Source of the DNA: Kineosphaera limosa NBRC 100340
GTDB taxonomy: Bacteria; Actinomycetota; Actinomycetes; Actinomycetales; Dermatophilaceae
NCBI RefSeq assembly: GCF_000298215.1
Contig: NZ_BAHD01000044.1
Coordinates: forward strand, 1 to 56,257
Direction of reading: 5' to 3'
Length of the DNA stretch: 56,257 bases
Part shown: piece by piece, positions 7,513-16,545 of the stretch
Numbering within the stretch: the stretch's first letter is position 1
Layout of the letters: the number at the start of each line of letters is the position of its first letter
Made by a program: the position numbers and the translations under genes
The notes under the pieces: model-generated
Databases searched by the model: none
Told to the model about the DNA's origin: nothing
Seen by the model: the letters and a program-made list of their open reading frames with translations, nothing else

Positions 7513-9578
7513 TCGTCGAACACCTCGAACGCCTCCTGATCGGGATGCTCCTGGTAGTAGCGCTCGAACACCGCGTCCACGTCATCGACGACCTCCAGCG
7601 GCCGGGCGCGCTGCGCTCGAGCGGCCAGCAGATCGATCACCCCAGGCAGGGACGCCACCTGCCGCGCCGCATCCGGTCCGTTCCCGCCGGCCGCCGAAGA
7701 ACCAGCGGCCGGCTCGTTCGTGGCGGGCCGGTCCGTGGCGCGGGTCGCGGCCAGTTTGATGGCCAGCGCGCGGTCGCGTCGGGAGCTGACTTCCTGACGG
7801 GACCAGTCGGCGAGCAGCCCCTGGACCGCGGCCGCGGGATCGACGTGGCGGTTCGTGCGCAGCGCGATCCGCTTGGTGTACTCGGCGGCCTCCCGGGAGA
7901 ACGGCTGATCCAGGCCGGGCGCGTGTTCCCACTCCAACGGCGCGAACGCCTGGGTGTCGGGGTCCTGGAACCAGACCCGGCGCACGTCATGGGCGTCCAC
8001 GAAGATGGGCCACTTCCCGGCATAAGCCCCGCCGTATGGCGACGTCCGGGCACGGTAGGCGTTCACCGCGGGCCCGTCATAGCGGCGCCCATCGACCTCG
8101 ACGCCGTAGTGCTGGATCGTGCGCCACTTGACGTCCAGGAAGAGAAACGGCAGGTCCGGGCTGGACGGCACCGGGAGCCCGCCGGTCTTGGCCAGACCGA
8201 TCTCGAACATCTCCGCCGGCGACAGGCCCATGCCGGGGACCTCGGGCACATACAGACCCTCGTGCTTGGTGTGGTGGTAGACCGTGCCGACCCACTCCCG
8301 GATGATCTGCTCCAACTCCGCCACGTACAGGAAAGCCTGGGACTCGACGTCCTGGCCGCGGTGGAACACATCTGGGCCCTTGTACGCCGGCAGGTGCTGC
8401 AACAGGCCCTCGCGCAGGGTCCGGAAGAATCGCTCCACGGTCGGCTTGTCCGTCGGCTTGTGCGGGATCGCCGGCTGGATCGTGATCCCCAACCGGGCAC
8501 ACGCTGCGATGACGTGATCGGATAGGTACGTCTTGCCGTGATCGACCACGATCGCCTCAGGCAGACACGCTGGCAGCCCCGCCACCCGCTCCTGGCAGAC
8601 CCCGTCCGGTTCCTCGGTGCCCACCAGCAGATGCGAGGGCACCCCATGGAACGGCCACCAGCCGTCATCGGCGCCGCCTGGCTGCGCGGTCACGCACTGA
8701 TACAGCACATTGGCCACGTCCCCCGACGTTGTCGAGCCCGCGGTCACCCGCAACCCCAGAATGCACCGGTCGTACAGGTCTTGGGCGACGGTCAACTCGG
8801 TGGGCACCCAGCGCAGCGTCACCGGTTCCATCGCAAACACATCCAGCGGGGTCGTGTCCAACACGACGTACTCCCCAGGGCGAGTCGCCCGCAACCGCCC
8901 ATACGGGCCCGCCGGACGCTGCGCCACCGAACGGCGGGCCTTGCCCGACCCGAACGCATGCCGCCCCTTGGACAACTCACCCAACCGCCGGTACGCCGTC
9001 GTCCGCGGCGGGCAGGAAACCACGCCCGGGCCGTGCTCCTCGTCCACGCGTTGACGCACCCGGTCGAGCACCACATTCATCGTCGGCGTCGAAGCCGTCG
9101 TGTACTCGCCCAACACAGACAGGCACGCGCCGTCCCAGCGCGGGTCGACCGCTACTGAGCGTTGTTTCAGGACGCGGCTGTCGACCAAACCAGCTACGCC
9201 TGCTGCGCGATAGCCAGCCAGCCACCGCTGCAACGTGCGGACCGAATGCCCGGACGTCTGCGAGGTGTCTGCAAGGCGTTCATGAAGTGGGGGGTGATCG
9301 TCGGCGAGCAGCTGTCGAACCACGGTCGCGCGTGCCTCGACAGCGGCGCGCTGCGCCTTCGTCAGAGCCGTCATCGACACGTTGACCAGGGCATCGCCAG
9401 CTGTGGCGGGCTTGGGGGCGTCCATGAGGTGTGCGCGGTCCACCAGCGCAGCGATCGGCATCGTGCGATGAACCGACCCTGCCGCGATCATGGCGCCGTC
9501 AGCCCGCAGTTCGACCACCGACCACACCTGGCCGTCCAGCCATAGCCGCGAACCTGGCCGCAGATCCACCACGCTCAA
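7509..9578 (-). CDS. tniA: TniA/TnsB-family DDE transposase (element I)
   Basis: 689 residues if started at TTG 9578, which overlaps the tnsA stop as TTGA; the open frame runs further upstream, but this start aligns with the other copy ('LSVVDLRPGSRLWLDG' against 'LLEVRVGTRLWFDG'). It is the strand-transfer subunit. N-terminal DNA-binding helix-turn-helix domains (about 100-230) precede the RNase H-fold core with catalytic Asp in 'YVVLDTTPLDVF', Asp in 'AIVVDHGKTYLS' and Glu in 'KPTVERFFRTL', then a Mu-type C-terminal beta barrel. The catalytic triad is intact. Confidence 0.9.
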   Translation of the reverse strand: MSVVDLRPGSRLWLDGQVWSVVELRADGAMIAAGSVHRTMPIAALVDRAHLMDAPKPATAGDALVNVSMTALTKAQRAAVEARATVVRQLLADDHPPLHERLADTSQTSGHSVRTLQRWLAGYRAAGVAGLVDSRVLKQRSVAVDPRWDGACLSVLGEYTTASTPTMNVVLDRVRQRVDEEHGPGVVSCPPRTTAYRRLGELSKGRHAFGSGKARRSVAQRPAGPYGRLRATRPGEYVVLDTTPLDVFAMEPVTLRWVPTELTVAQDLYDRCILGLRVTAGSTTSGDVANVLYQCVTAQPGGADDGWWPFHGVPSHLLVGTEEPDGVCQERVAGLPACLPEAIVVDHGKTYLSDHVIAACARLGITIQPAIPHKPTDKPTVERFFRTLREGLLQHLPAYKGPDVFHRGQDVESQAFLYVAELEQIIREWVGTVYHHTKHEGLYVPEVPGMGLSPAEMFEIGLAKTGGLPVPSSPDLPFLFLDVKWRTIQHYGVEVDGRRYDGPAVNAYRARTSPYGGAYAGKWPIFVDAHDVRRVWFQDPDTQAFAPLEWEHAPGLDQPFSREAAEYTKRIALRTNRHVDPAAAVQGLLADWSRQEVSSRRDRALAIKLAATRATDRPATNEPAAGSSAAGGNGPDAARQVASLPGVIDLLAARAQRARPLEVVDDVDAVFERYYQEHPDQEAFEVFDE

Positions 9579-10246
9579 GGGGAGGCCTTCTGCAGTGCCG
9601 CTGCGGTCAGCGGCGACGACAGATCGACCGGGCAAGACCCGTCCCAGGCCCGCGCCATCGCAGACCAGCGATCCATGCACACCGAGCCCGGGGGAGTCCC
9701 GTTCACGAAGCGCCGGACGACCGACAGGCTGCGCACGTTGGCCAACACGATCGGATCGCCGCCGGTCCATACCTCGTAGTCCCAGCCCGCCGCCGAGCAG
9801 ACCCGCGAGGTCCAGGCGAACACCTCGGCAACCTCGGGCCGTGCTGCGAACACGGCAGGCTTCACGTCCACCACGAGCGGCTTAAGCCCCGTTCGGGTCA
9901 GCAGCAGGTCAGGGACATGCCTGCGCAGGCGATCCCTGTCGCGACCGGACAGCAGCATCGGTTGCGCCGCGATCCAGGACACCGCCGGATCGAAGTCGGC
10001 CAGCCACAACCGGTCCAGTTCCAGCCGACTTTCGTACGGCACGTGACCCCTGGTCGTGGCCGACCAGAACAGCCCTGGACGATGACGCTGACCAGCGCGG
10101 GAGCGGATCCGCCGCACCGGCAACGCAGTCATCAACCGAGCCGCGTCCACGGCCGCCACACTCGTGTCGACATGCATGCCGTCCGCGTCGACGTAGCGAA
10201 CCTCCGTGTCCGACAACCTGCCAGCGCCCACGAGGACCAGCCTCAT
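9575..10246 (-). CDS. tnsA: TnsA-like endonuclease subunit (element I)
   Basis: 223 residues from ATG 10246. Restriction-endonuclease-fold nuclease that cuts the 5' strands at the transposon ends, allowing cut-and-paste movement. The catalytic pattern is visible: Glu in 'HVPYESRLELDRLWLADFD', Asp in 'RHVPDLLL' and Lys in 'VVDVKP', in the E...D...K order of TnsA. First gene of the operon; its start lies 7 bp from the first right-end repeat, so the promoter must overlap the transposase binding sites, which suggests autoregulation by TniA. Having TnsA separates this from Tn5053-type elements, which carry only tniABQ. Confidence 0.87.
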   Translation of the reverse strand: MRLVLVGAGRLSDTEVRYVDADGMHVDTSVAAVDAARLMTALPVRRIRSRAGQRHRPGLFWSATTRGHVPYESRLELDRLWLADFDPAVSWIAAQPMLLSGRDRDRLRRHVPDLLLTRTGLKPLVVDVKPAVFAARPEVAEVFAWTSRVCSAAGWDYEVWTGGDPIVLANVRSLSVVRRFVNGTPPGSVCMDRWSAMARAWDGSCPVDLSSPLTAAALQKASP

Positions 10247-10252
10247 GGTTGT

Positions 10253-10325
10253 GCCAGATAAATGGGACTAGCGACACGCCACCGCCAGATAACTGGGACA
10301 GCGCCACCTCAAATGGGATCCCACA
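10253..10325 (-). repeat. Right end of element I with two transposase-binding repeats
   Basis: Two near-identical 24-25 bp repeats, starting GCCAGATAA, at 10253-10277 and 10284-10307 (31 bp apart), followed 18 bp later by the tip ATCCCACA. The same geometry and related sequence occur at 32017-32088, and the geometry recurs at 39773-39845. These are best read as TniA binding sites. Confidence 0.78.
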
Positions 10326-10330
10326 CGTCG

Positions 10331-10428
10331 TGTAGGTTCTCGGGCGACCTGTCGGGCGCGCAGCCCACTGACCTGCGCAGCGACATCTTGGTGAGACTCC
10401 GGCTGTCTCAACAACTTGTCGGAATCTC
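10331..10428 (+). repeat. Left end of element II
   Basis: About 98 bp similar to the left ends at 29473 and 32099. Shared blocks are TGTAGGTTCTCGG at the tip, CGACCTGTCGGG from offset 14, GACCTGC-GCAGCGACA near offset 50, GTCTCA at offset 74 and ACTTGTCGGAATC near offset 82. The CGACA/TGTCG blocks are likely transposase-binding sites. Confidence 0.78.
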
Positions 10429-10479
10429 GGCCCTGATCTGCAGACCAGGCTGGCTGGGGGTCGGCAGCATCGGTTCGTG

Positions 10480-10913
10480 GGCGGCTAGCGGGGGGCGCTC
10501 CCCGCATCTTCCTCGATCACCATCCCGAGTCGATAGAGAGCGTTGCGGCTCGCGAGCAGTTGCCCGAGCCGGATGGGGTCGTAGCAGCCGCTGCGACCTG
10601 CCCCAGACCACGCTGCCGAGGACGAGGTCCACCTGAGTCCCGCCAGCGATCGGGGTGACGGTGACGCGAAACCACCGTCCCGGTCCGGAACGGGACGAGC
10701 GCAAGACTTCCCGACAGACTGCTATTTCTCCTGCCACAACACGTGGCCCGCGGTCTCATCGGCGGTCGGCTCCAGCGCGCGGATCCGGCGCACGTAAATG
10801 CCCTGCAGCCTGCCCTCAGTGCGGTTGCCCTTGCGCATCGTGCCGATAGCCCGGGCCCTCGTCGGGCTGCAGATGTGGTGTCCGGAACGCCGGTGACCGG
10901 CGAGCCTGTCCAA
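10480..10913 (-). pseudogene. Decayed unknown gene
   Basis: Pieces of protein-like sequence lie in successive frames on the minus strand: a segment ending 'ADETAGHVLWQEK' (near 10722-10800), then 'RWFRVTVTPIAGGTQVDLVLG' just downstream, then a C-terminal-like piece 'IRLGQLLASRNALYRLG' near 10530. Read together they look like one small gene with at least two frameshifts. I cannot name the family. It sits just inside the left end of element II. Confidence 0.3.
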
Positions 10914-11105
10914 CTCGGCTCAGCGGCCAACTGGTGAAGCACCGGTCGCCTACAACTGGCCATTGACACCTACCGTGTGCTTGCAGGTTGCCGCTGTACC
11001 TGCGGTGCCCCGGTTCTGGTTGCCCCGCCGAGGCGTGGTTCATCCGTCGCCCGGGGCCGCGGAGTCGCGGGGACCGGGTCGTTGCAGTCTTCGGAGAGGT
11101 ATCGC

Positions 11106-11588
11106 ATGTCCCGTGCTGAGCCAGCCGAGTTCGTGGTGGACCGGCAGGTCTGGACCAGCTATCGACCCTTCCTGGTCCTCGGGTCCGTGGGGGTCGTGCT
11201 GGGTGGGTTGCTCGCTGCCGTCACAGGGCCTCTGGCGCTGCCCATGGGGTCATGGGCAGCTGCCTACCTCGTGCTAGTGGTCGGGGTCGGCCAGATCGTC
11301 CTTGCTGGCGGTCAGGCGTTCGTGGGCGGGTCGGAGCTGGCGTCGTGGCGAGTCTGGTCCGAGGTCATGGCGTGGAACCTCGGTAGCGGCATCGTTCTTG
11401 TCGGTGGTATGCCCGGGATCCCCGTGGTGGTCGCCGTTGGGGGGCTGGTGCTGCTGGCGGCCCTCGTGATCTTCGCGACCGCGGTGCGTGGCGGGGGAGC
11501 AGCCGTGGGCCTGTATCGCTTCTTCACGCTCTTCCTCGCGGCGAGCGTGGCCGTCGGGGTCGGACTCTCTGCCGTACGCCACGGATAA
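11106..11588 (+). CDS. Small hydrophobic membrane protein
   Basis: 160 residues from ATG 11106, preceded by a good ribosome binding site (GGAGAGGT at 11094-11101). After a short cytoplasmic N-terminus there are about five hydrophobic segments ('YRPFLVLGSVGVVLGGLLA', 'AAYLVLVVGVGQIVLAGG', and others), with no charged residue pair that would suggest a channel or pump family. I do not recognise a family. It is convergent with lnt and is the only plus-strand gene in the left half of element II, before the cytochrome genes. Confidence 0.6.
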   Translation: MSRAEPAEFVVDRQVWTSYRPFLVLGSVGVVLGGLLAAVTGPLALPMGSWAAAYLVLVVGVGQIVLAGGQAFVGGSELASWRVWSEVMAWNLGSGIVLVGGMPGIPVVVAVGGLVLLAALVIFATAVRGGGAAVGLYRFFTLFLAASVAVGVGLSAVRHG

Positions 11589-11620
11589 GCCGCCCCTGGC
11601 GTGATGGCCCCCACCTTGGA

Positions 11621-13222
11621 TCAGGCGCCTGTGTGGGCCCCGGGTGATCCACGGCGAGGCAGCCGTCGCCGTGGTTGCCAGAAGAGCCCAACGGCGACGA
11701 CGAGGGCGGCGGCGGGTACGACCCAGGGGCCGGTGTGGACGGCGAGGGTCTGCTCGGTGCGCACCGGCAGCTGCCCCAGCAGGGTCGCCTGGGTGTACGG
11801 GTCGCTGCGTTGGTGAACGACTCCGTCCGGGGTGATGAGTCCGGAGACACCGACGTTGCTGACGTGCGCGACGGAGCGGCCGTACTCGACCGCCCGGACC
11901 CGGGAGATGGCCAGATGCTGCACGGACTGGTCTCCCTCGCCGAACCAGGCGTTGCTCGTGGGGACCACGAGCAGCTGCGCGCCGCCGGTGACGAGGTCGC
12001 GCACTGCCCGGTCCACGACGAGCTCGAAGCAGATGGCCAGGCCCAGGTCCACGGGCCGGCCGTCGGCAAGCGGCACCGGCACCACGCCGGGGCGGTCGCC
12101 GGCGCTGAGGTCGACGATCCGGTCCACCCACGGGCTGAGGTGCCTCAGGAGCGGGCGCAGCGGCACGACCTCACCGAAGGGCGCCAGATAGATCTTGCTG
12201 TACGTCTGGTCGAGCCCTAGCCCGGGCAGGTAGCTGAACACCATGTTGGCGGGTGGCCCGGCACCGCCCTGTCGGGACAGGCCACCGAGCACCAGCGGGG
12301 CGCCGACGGCTTCCACTGCCGCCATGATCTGGTCGTTGGCCGCCTGGCCGACCCGCGGGTCCAGCGGGTCCAGGTCGGTGGCGCCCTCGGGCCACACGAC
12401 CAGGTCCGGAGCCGCAGCCTGGCCGGCGTCGACACGGGCCGCTAGCTCGTGGGTGCGGTCGGCATACCGGTTGAGCATCGTCCCCGGCTCGGCGGTCAGG
12501 GTCCGGGTGTACCCCTCGGGGATGTCTCCCTGGAGCGCGGCCACGCGCACCGGCTCTCCCCCGGTCGGGCGGGGAACCAGCACCGGCCCGACCACCAGGA
12601 CAGCGGCAGCAACCAGCGCTCCGGTGGCCCTGCCCAGGTGCGTGCGCCCAGGTGCGAGGAACCGCTGCACGGCCACGGCGAGCAGACCACCGGTCAAGGC
12701 GAGGAGGAAGCCGAATCCCGGGACTGCCAGGAGGCTGACGGCGCCGAGCATCGGTGAGTCCGCCTGGCTGAAGCCCAGCCGTGCCCAGGGAAAGCCGCCG
12801 AACGGGGTGACCGAGCGTGCCCACTCCATCAGTACCCACGCCGCGGCACCGACGACGGGGCGGACCGCGCCCGTGCGCTGCAGCAGCGTCAGCAGCACGC
12901 CGAGGGCGGCCGGGTAGAAGGCGGAGGCCACGCTCATGGCAAGCCAGGCCGGAGCGCCGGCGTAGGTGCCGGCCCAGGTGAACATCGGCGTGAACCAGGC
13001 CAGTCCCAACAGCAACCCGGACAGCGCACCGACCCACCAAGACGCCCCGGCCGTGGCCAGCGCGAGCGCAGCGCACCCGACGATCGCCAGCCACCACACG
13101 TCGTTCCCCGGGAACGCCAGCCACAGGGCGGCACCGCCCAGCAGACCGAGCAGCATGCGTGCCGCGAGCACCAGCAGGAAGTATCCATGGCCCGTCCGGA
13201 CCGGACGGGCCAGCCTATGCAT
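11621..13222 (-). CDS. lnt: Apolipoprotein N-acyltransferase
   Basis: 533 residues. Adds the third acyl chain to the N-terminal diacylglyceryl-cysteine of lipoproteins at the outer face of the membrane. About seven hydrophobic segments cover residues 15-215, followed by the nitrilase-fold domain with the full catalytic triad: Glu279 in 'VVWPEGA', Lys343 in 'TYSKIYLAPFGE' and Cys398 in 'LAICFE'. The length is normal for the family. It overlaps the 3' end of the CDF exporter gene by 8 bp and is the last gene of the cmtR-ATPase-CDF-lnt run, so expression is probably metal-controlled. An lnt inside a metal island, with lspA 6 kb away, is unusual. Confidence 0.9.
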   Translation of the reverse strand: MHRLARPVRTGHGYFLLVLAARMLLGLLGGAALWLAFPGNDVWWLAIVGCAALALATAGASWWVGALSGLLLGLAWFTPMFTWAGTYAGAPAWLAMSVASAFYPAALGVLLTLLQRTGAVRPVVGAAAWVLMEWARSVTPFGGFPWARLGFSQADSPMLGAVSLLAVPGFGFLLALTGGLLAVAVQRFLAPGRTHLGRATGALVAAAVLVVGPVLVPRPTGGEPVRVAALQGDIPEGYTRTLTAEPGTMLNRYADRTHELAARVDAGQAAAPDLVVWPEGATDLDPLDPRVGQAANDQIMAAVEAVGAPLVLGGLSRQGGAGPPANMVFSYLPGLGLDQTYSKIYLAPFGEVVPLRPLLRHLSPWVDRIVDLSAGDRPGVVPVPLADGRPVDLGLAICFELVVDRAVRDLVTGGAQLLVVPTSNAWFGEGDQSVQHLAISRVRAVEYGRSVAHVSNVGVSGLITPDGVVHQRSDPYTQATLLGQLPVRTEQTLAVHTGPWVVPAAALVVAVGLFWQPRRRLPRRGSPGAHTGA

Positions 13223-14129
13223 GGGCGGCGTGCTCGCGTTCGGCGTGGTGCGGGGGTTCGAGCTGGATGGTGGAGTGCTCGATGCTGACGGTGAAGTGGG
13301 CGGCGACGCAGTCCTGGAGCTGGGCGAGCATCTCGGCGGCGTGGCCGTCGGTGAAGCACTCCTCGTCGAGGACGACGTGGGCGGTCAGCACGGGCAGTCC
13401 GGTGGCGATGGTGGAGGCGTGCAGGTCGTGCACGTCCTGAACGTGCGGGACGGCGAGCAGGTGGGCACGGACGTCGTCCAGGTCCAGACCCTTGGGGGTC
13501 GACTCCAGCAGGATGTGGCCGGCCTCGCGCAGGATGGCGATCGCCCGGGGCACGATGAGGGCGGCGATGACCATGCCGGCGATCGCGTCGATGCGGACCC
13601 ACCCGGTGGTCGCGATGACGATGGCGCTGATGATGACGGCCACGGACCCGAGGGCGTCGTTGACGACCTCGAGGAACGCGGCGCGCATGTTCAGGTTCGC
13701 GGCCCTACCGGTGCTGAGGACCAGCATCGAGGCGATGTTGCCGGCCAGGCCGACGATGCCGAAGAGGAGCAGGCCGGTGGAGCTGACCTCGTGCGGTTCG
13801 TAGAGCCGCCGTACGCCCTCGACGAAGGCGTAGATCCCGACCCCGAGGAGCACGGTCGCCTGGGCGCCGGCGGCGAGGACCTCTGCACGGCGGAACCCCC
13901 AGGTCCGGGCCGGGGTGGGTGGGCGCAGCGCCAGCGACGCGGCGACCAGTGCCATGGCCAGCCCGGCGGCGTCGGTGAGCATGTGCCCCGCGTCGACCAG
14001 CAACGCCAGGGAGCCGGTCCACACGGCACCGATCACCTCGGCGACCAGGATGGTCGCGGTGATCGCGAACGCGACCGCCAGCCGGCCCCTGTGGCTGGTC
14101 CCGACGCCGTGGTCGTGACCGGCGCTCAT
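13215..14129 (-). CDS. czcD: CDF-family cation exporter (CzcD-like)
   Basis: 304 residues with six predicted membrane helices and a C-terminal cytoplasmic metal-sensing domain (about 215-304, His-rich tail). Proton-coupled export of Zn2+, Cd2+ or Co2+ is expected. Transport-site residues are visible: 'DAGHMLTD' in helix 2 (H49-x3-D53) and 'FLEVVNDALGS' in helix 5 (Glu-x3-Asp, where many relatives have His-x3-Asp). The N-terminus is His-rich ('SAGHDHG'). The start overlaps the ATPase stop as ATGA. A broken copy of its 3' end lies at 28378-28490. Confidence 0.88.
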   Translation of the reverse strand: MSAGHDHGVGTSHRGRLAVAFAITATILVAEVIGAVWTGSLALLVDAGHMLTDAAGLAMALVAASLALRPPTPARTWGFRRAEVLAAGAQATVLLGVGIYAFVEGVRRLYEPHEVSSTGLLLFGIVGLAGNIASMLVLSTGRAANLNMRAAFLEVVNDALGSVAVIISAIVIATTGWVRIDAIAGMVIAALIVPRAIAILREAGHILLESTPKGLDLDDVRAHLLAVPHVQDVHDLHASTIATGLPVLTAHVVLDEECFTDGHAAEMLAQLQDCVAAHFTVSIEHSTIQLEPPHHAEREHAAHA

Positions 14130-16120
14130 GCAGTCGCTCCTTCCAGACGGGCGGGATCCGCCGGGGAGGCGGTCAGGGTGGGCAGCTGCCGGGTGCGTCC
14201 GGCGCGGACGCCGTTGGCGATGACCAGGACCTCGGCCAGCTCGTGGACCAGCACCACGGCTGCCAGGCCAAGCACACCGAACAGGGCCAACGGGATGAGG
14301 ACCGCGATCAGGACCAGGGACAGCACGACGTTCTGCAGCATGATCGTCCGGGTGCGGCGAGCGTGGTCGAACGCCAACGGCAGCAGCCGCAGGTCATCGC
14401 CCATCAGGGCCACGTCGGCGGTCTCGATCGCCACGTCGGTGCCCATGGCGCCCATCGCCACGCCGACGTCCGCGGTCGCCAGCGCTGGTGCGTCGTTGAC
14501 GCCGTCGCCGACCATCGCGGTCGCGCCGTGGGCGCGCAGCCCGGTGACGACCTTCGACTTGTCCTCCGGGCGCAGGTCGGCGTGCACCTGCTCGATCCCG
14601 GCCTGGGCGGCCAGCGCTGCGGCGGTGGCGTGGTTGTCGCCGGTGAGCATGGCCACGGTGTAGCGGCGGTCGCGGAAGCGGGCGATGACCTCGGCGGCCT
14701 CGGACCGCAGCTCGTCCCGGACGGCGATCGCGCCGACCGGTTGACCGTTGACCTCGACCACGACCGCGGTCGCCCCCGCCCGCTGCATACTGATGACGTC
14801 CCCGGACAGGGTGCCCGGGTCGACCCAGTCGGGCTTGCCCAGCCGGACCCGGGCACCGTCCACGGTCCCGACCAGCCCGGCGCCGACCACCGCGTCGACG
14901 TCCTGCGCGGCAGGCGCCCGGTCGGCGGCGGCCAGGATCGCTGCGGCGAGCGGGTGCTCGCTGCGGGCCTCCAGCGCGGCCGCCCAGGCCAGCACCTGCT
15001 CCCGGTCGGTCCCGGCGCTGGTGGCGACGTCGACCACGGCCGGCCGGTTGCGGGTCAGGGTGCCGGTCTTGTCCAGGGCGACGGTGCGCACCCTGCCCAA
15101 GGTCTCCATGGCGGCGCCACCCTTGACCAGGATCCCGCGGCGGCTGGCGGCCCCGATCGAGGCGACGCTGGTGACCGGCACCGAGATCGCCAGCGCGCAG
15201 GGAGAGGCGGCGACGACCATCACCAGGGCCCGGTGCACCCACACCGACGGGTCGCCCAGGAGCGCGCCGAGAAGGGCCGTCAGGCCTGCGGCGACCAGGA
15301 TGCCCGGCACCAGCGGGCGGGCGATCCGGTCGGCCAGTCGCTGGGTGGCGCCGCGGCGGGACTGCTCGGCCTCCACGACGTGCACGATCCGGGCCAGCGA
15401 GTTGTCCTGCGCGGTGGAGGTGACCTCCACCTCCAGGGCGCCGGTGCCGTTGATCGACCCGGCGAAGACGTCCTTGCCCGGCCCGGTCTCCACCGGCATG
15501 GATTCACCCGTGATGGCCGAGGTGTCCAGGGCGCTTCGACCGGTCCGCACGGTCCCGTCGGTCGCCAGCCGCTCCCCGGGCCGCACCACCATCACGTCGC
15601 CGATGACCAGCTGTGCCGGGTCCACCACGAGCTCCCGGCCGTCGCGGAGCACGCTCGCCTCCTTGGGCACCAGGTCCAGCAGCGCCCGCAGGCCGTGCCG
15701 GGTGCGGGCCAGGGAGTACTCCTCCAGGCCCTCGCTCAGGGAGAACAGGAACGCCAGCGCAGCAGCCTCCTCGACCTGCCCCAGCAGGGTCGCCCCGACC
15801 GCGCCGATCGTCATCAGCAGACCCACGCCGAGCTTGCCGCGCGCCAGACGGCGCAGCGCACCCGGCACGAACGTGGAGCCACCCACGAGCAGCGCCGCCG
15901 CGGCGAGCACAAGCTCGACGGTCTCCCATCCCCCGAGCCCGGCGAGGAACCCGGCCAGCAGCAGCGCACCGGAGGCCAGACCCAGCTGCACCTCCCGCAC
16001 CTGCCACAGCCGGGTCGCCGGCTCCTCGACCTCTCCTGCTCGAGCTGGTGGGGCGACGGGAGCCTCGCATCCGCACGCGTCCACCGCCACCTCCCGCTGC
16101 GGCGTCTGCGGCCCGCTCAC
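14126..16120 (-). CDS. P1B-type heavy-metal ATPase with SPC motif
   Basis: 664 residues from GTG 16120, chosen because it overlaps the upstream regulator's stop as GTGA; the longer frame upstream is out of family. ATP-driven efflux of a soft or transition metal. Visible: actuator 'TGES' (about 204-207), membrane metal motif 'SPC' (306-308), phosphorylation site 'DKTGTLT' (Asp350), hinge 'MVGDGVNDAPAL' and a C-terminal 'HELAEVLVIANG'. The SPC rather than CPC motif points to the P1B-4 group (cobalt, zinc, cadmium or iron reported) rather than classical CadA. The N-terminus has only 'DACGC' in place of a full heavy-metal domain. Confidence 0.87.
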   Translation of the reverse strand: MSGPQTPQREVAVDACGCEAPVAPPARAGEVEEPATRLWQVREVQLGLASGALLLAGFLAGLGGWETVELVLAAAALLVGGSTFVPGALRRLARGKLGVGLLMTIGAVGATLLGQVEEAAALAFLFSLSEGLEEYSLARTRHGLRALLDLVPKEASVLRDGRELVVDPAQLVIGDVMVVRPGERLATDGTVRTGRSALDTSAITGESMPVETGPGKDVFAGSINGTGALEVEVTSTAQDNSLARIVHVVEAEQSRRGATQRLADRIARPLVPGILVAAGLTALLGALLGDPSVWVHRALVMVVAASPCALAISVPVTSVASIGAASRRGILVKGGAAMETLGRVRTVALDKTGTLTRNRPAVVDVATSAGTDREQVLAWAAALEARSEHPLAAAILAAADRAPAAQDVDAVVGAGLVGTVDGARVRLGKPDWVDPGTLSGDVISMQRAGATAVVVEVNGQPVGAIAVRDELRSEAAEVIARFRDRRYTVAMLTGDNHATAAALAAQAGIEQVHADLRPEDKSKVVTGLRAHGATAMVGDGVNDAPALATADVGVAMGAMGTDVAIETADVALMGDDLRLLPLAFDHARRTRTIMLQNVVLSLVLIAVLIPLALFGVLGLAAVVLVHELAEVLVIANGVRAGRTRQLPTLTASPADPARLEGATA

Positions 16121-16545
16121 GCCCCCGCCTCCTGCCCGGCGTGGGGGCGCAGCTGCTCGGGGGCCGGGTTCCCCGCGGTCCCCGCGCCGTAGTTCGGGCA
16201 CAGCGCGACCGCATACCCCGACGTCGCGAGCAGGCGCTCCGCCGCGTCCAGCACGTCCAGCAGCTCCGGAGCACTGGTCAGCGAGAACATCGAGGCCCGG
16301 CCCTCCGGGCGCGAGACCACCAGGCCGCAGTCTCGCAGGCAGGCCAGGTGCGCACTGACCGTGGACTGCGCCAGCCCCAGGTGCTCCGTGAGGTCGCGCA
16401 CCTTGTGCTCCCCCAGCGTCAGGTGCTGCAGGATCGCCAACCGTGACCGGTCTGACAGACCGTGGAACAGCGCGGCCGCCACGTCGAGCCCTTCAGCTCG
16501 GGTGCCGTCGCCTGGCGCGGGTGCGCTCTGTGATGTCATCGTCAT
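16117..16545 (-). CDS. cmtR: ArsR-family metal sensor, CmtR type
   Basis: 142 residues; winged helix-turn-helix repressor. The recognition helix carries 'CLRDC' (Cys-x3-Cys), the alpha-4 metal site that in mycobacterial CmtR binds Cd2+/Pb2+ together with a C-terminal Cys; a matching distal Cys is present in 'VALCPNYG'. It would repress the operon it heads (ATPase, CDF, lnt) and release DNA when metal binds. A second member of the same sensor type is at 27948-28307. Confidence 0.85.
   Translation of the reverse strand: MTMTSQSAPAPGDGTRAEGLDVAAALFHGLSDRSRLAILQHLTLGEHKVRDLTEHLGLAQSTVSAHLACLRDCGLVVSRPEGRASMFSLTSAPELLDVLDAAERLLATSGYAVALCPNYGAGTAGNPAPEQLRPHAGQEAGA

Larger units (their letters stand above)
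2398..10325 (-). mobile_element. Element I: autonomous Tn7-like transposon (TnsA-TniA-TniB-TniQ)
   Basis: A 7.9 kb element with matching tips: the left end starts TGTGGGAAC at 2398 and the right end finishes ...GATCCCACA at 10325 (TGTGGGATC read inward). The minus-strand tnsA-tniA-tniB-tniQ set has tnsA nearest the right end, the Tn7 polarity. Two unknown cargo genes lie between the left end and tniQ. The right tip is 5 bp from the left tip of element II. The 5-bp flanks (CGAAC left, CGTCG right) differ, so no target duplication is confirmed. The right end is strongly supported by internal repeats; the left tip rests on similarity to three other left ends. Confidence 0.72.

Noticed and set aside
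10326-10330. CGTCG between elements I and II as a 5-bp target duplication
   Set aside because: The left flank of element I (CGAAC) and the right flank of element II (GGCTG) do not match it, so a duplication cannot be claimed.
10517-10969. 150-codon minus-strand frame as a gene
   Set aside because: It is rich in Ser, Arg and Ala, and better protein-like segments lie in the other frames of the same stretch, consistent with a decayed gene.
12966-14663. Long plus-strand frame opposite lnt and the CDF gene
   Set aside because: It spans three well-supported minus-strand genes and lacks protein-like composition.
14243-16192. Long open frame (649 codons) on the plus strand opposite the P1B ATPase gene
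   Set aside because: It is a GC-driven shadow: the translation is biased in Gly, Arg, His and Gln, with no family likeness, while the minus strand carries intact ATPase motifs.
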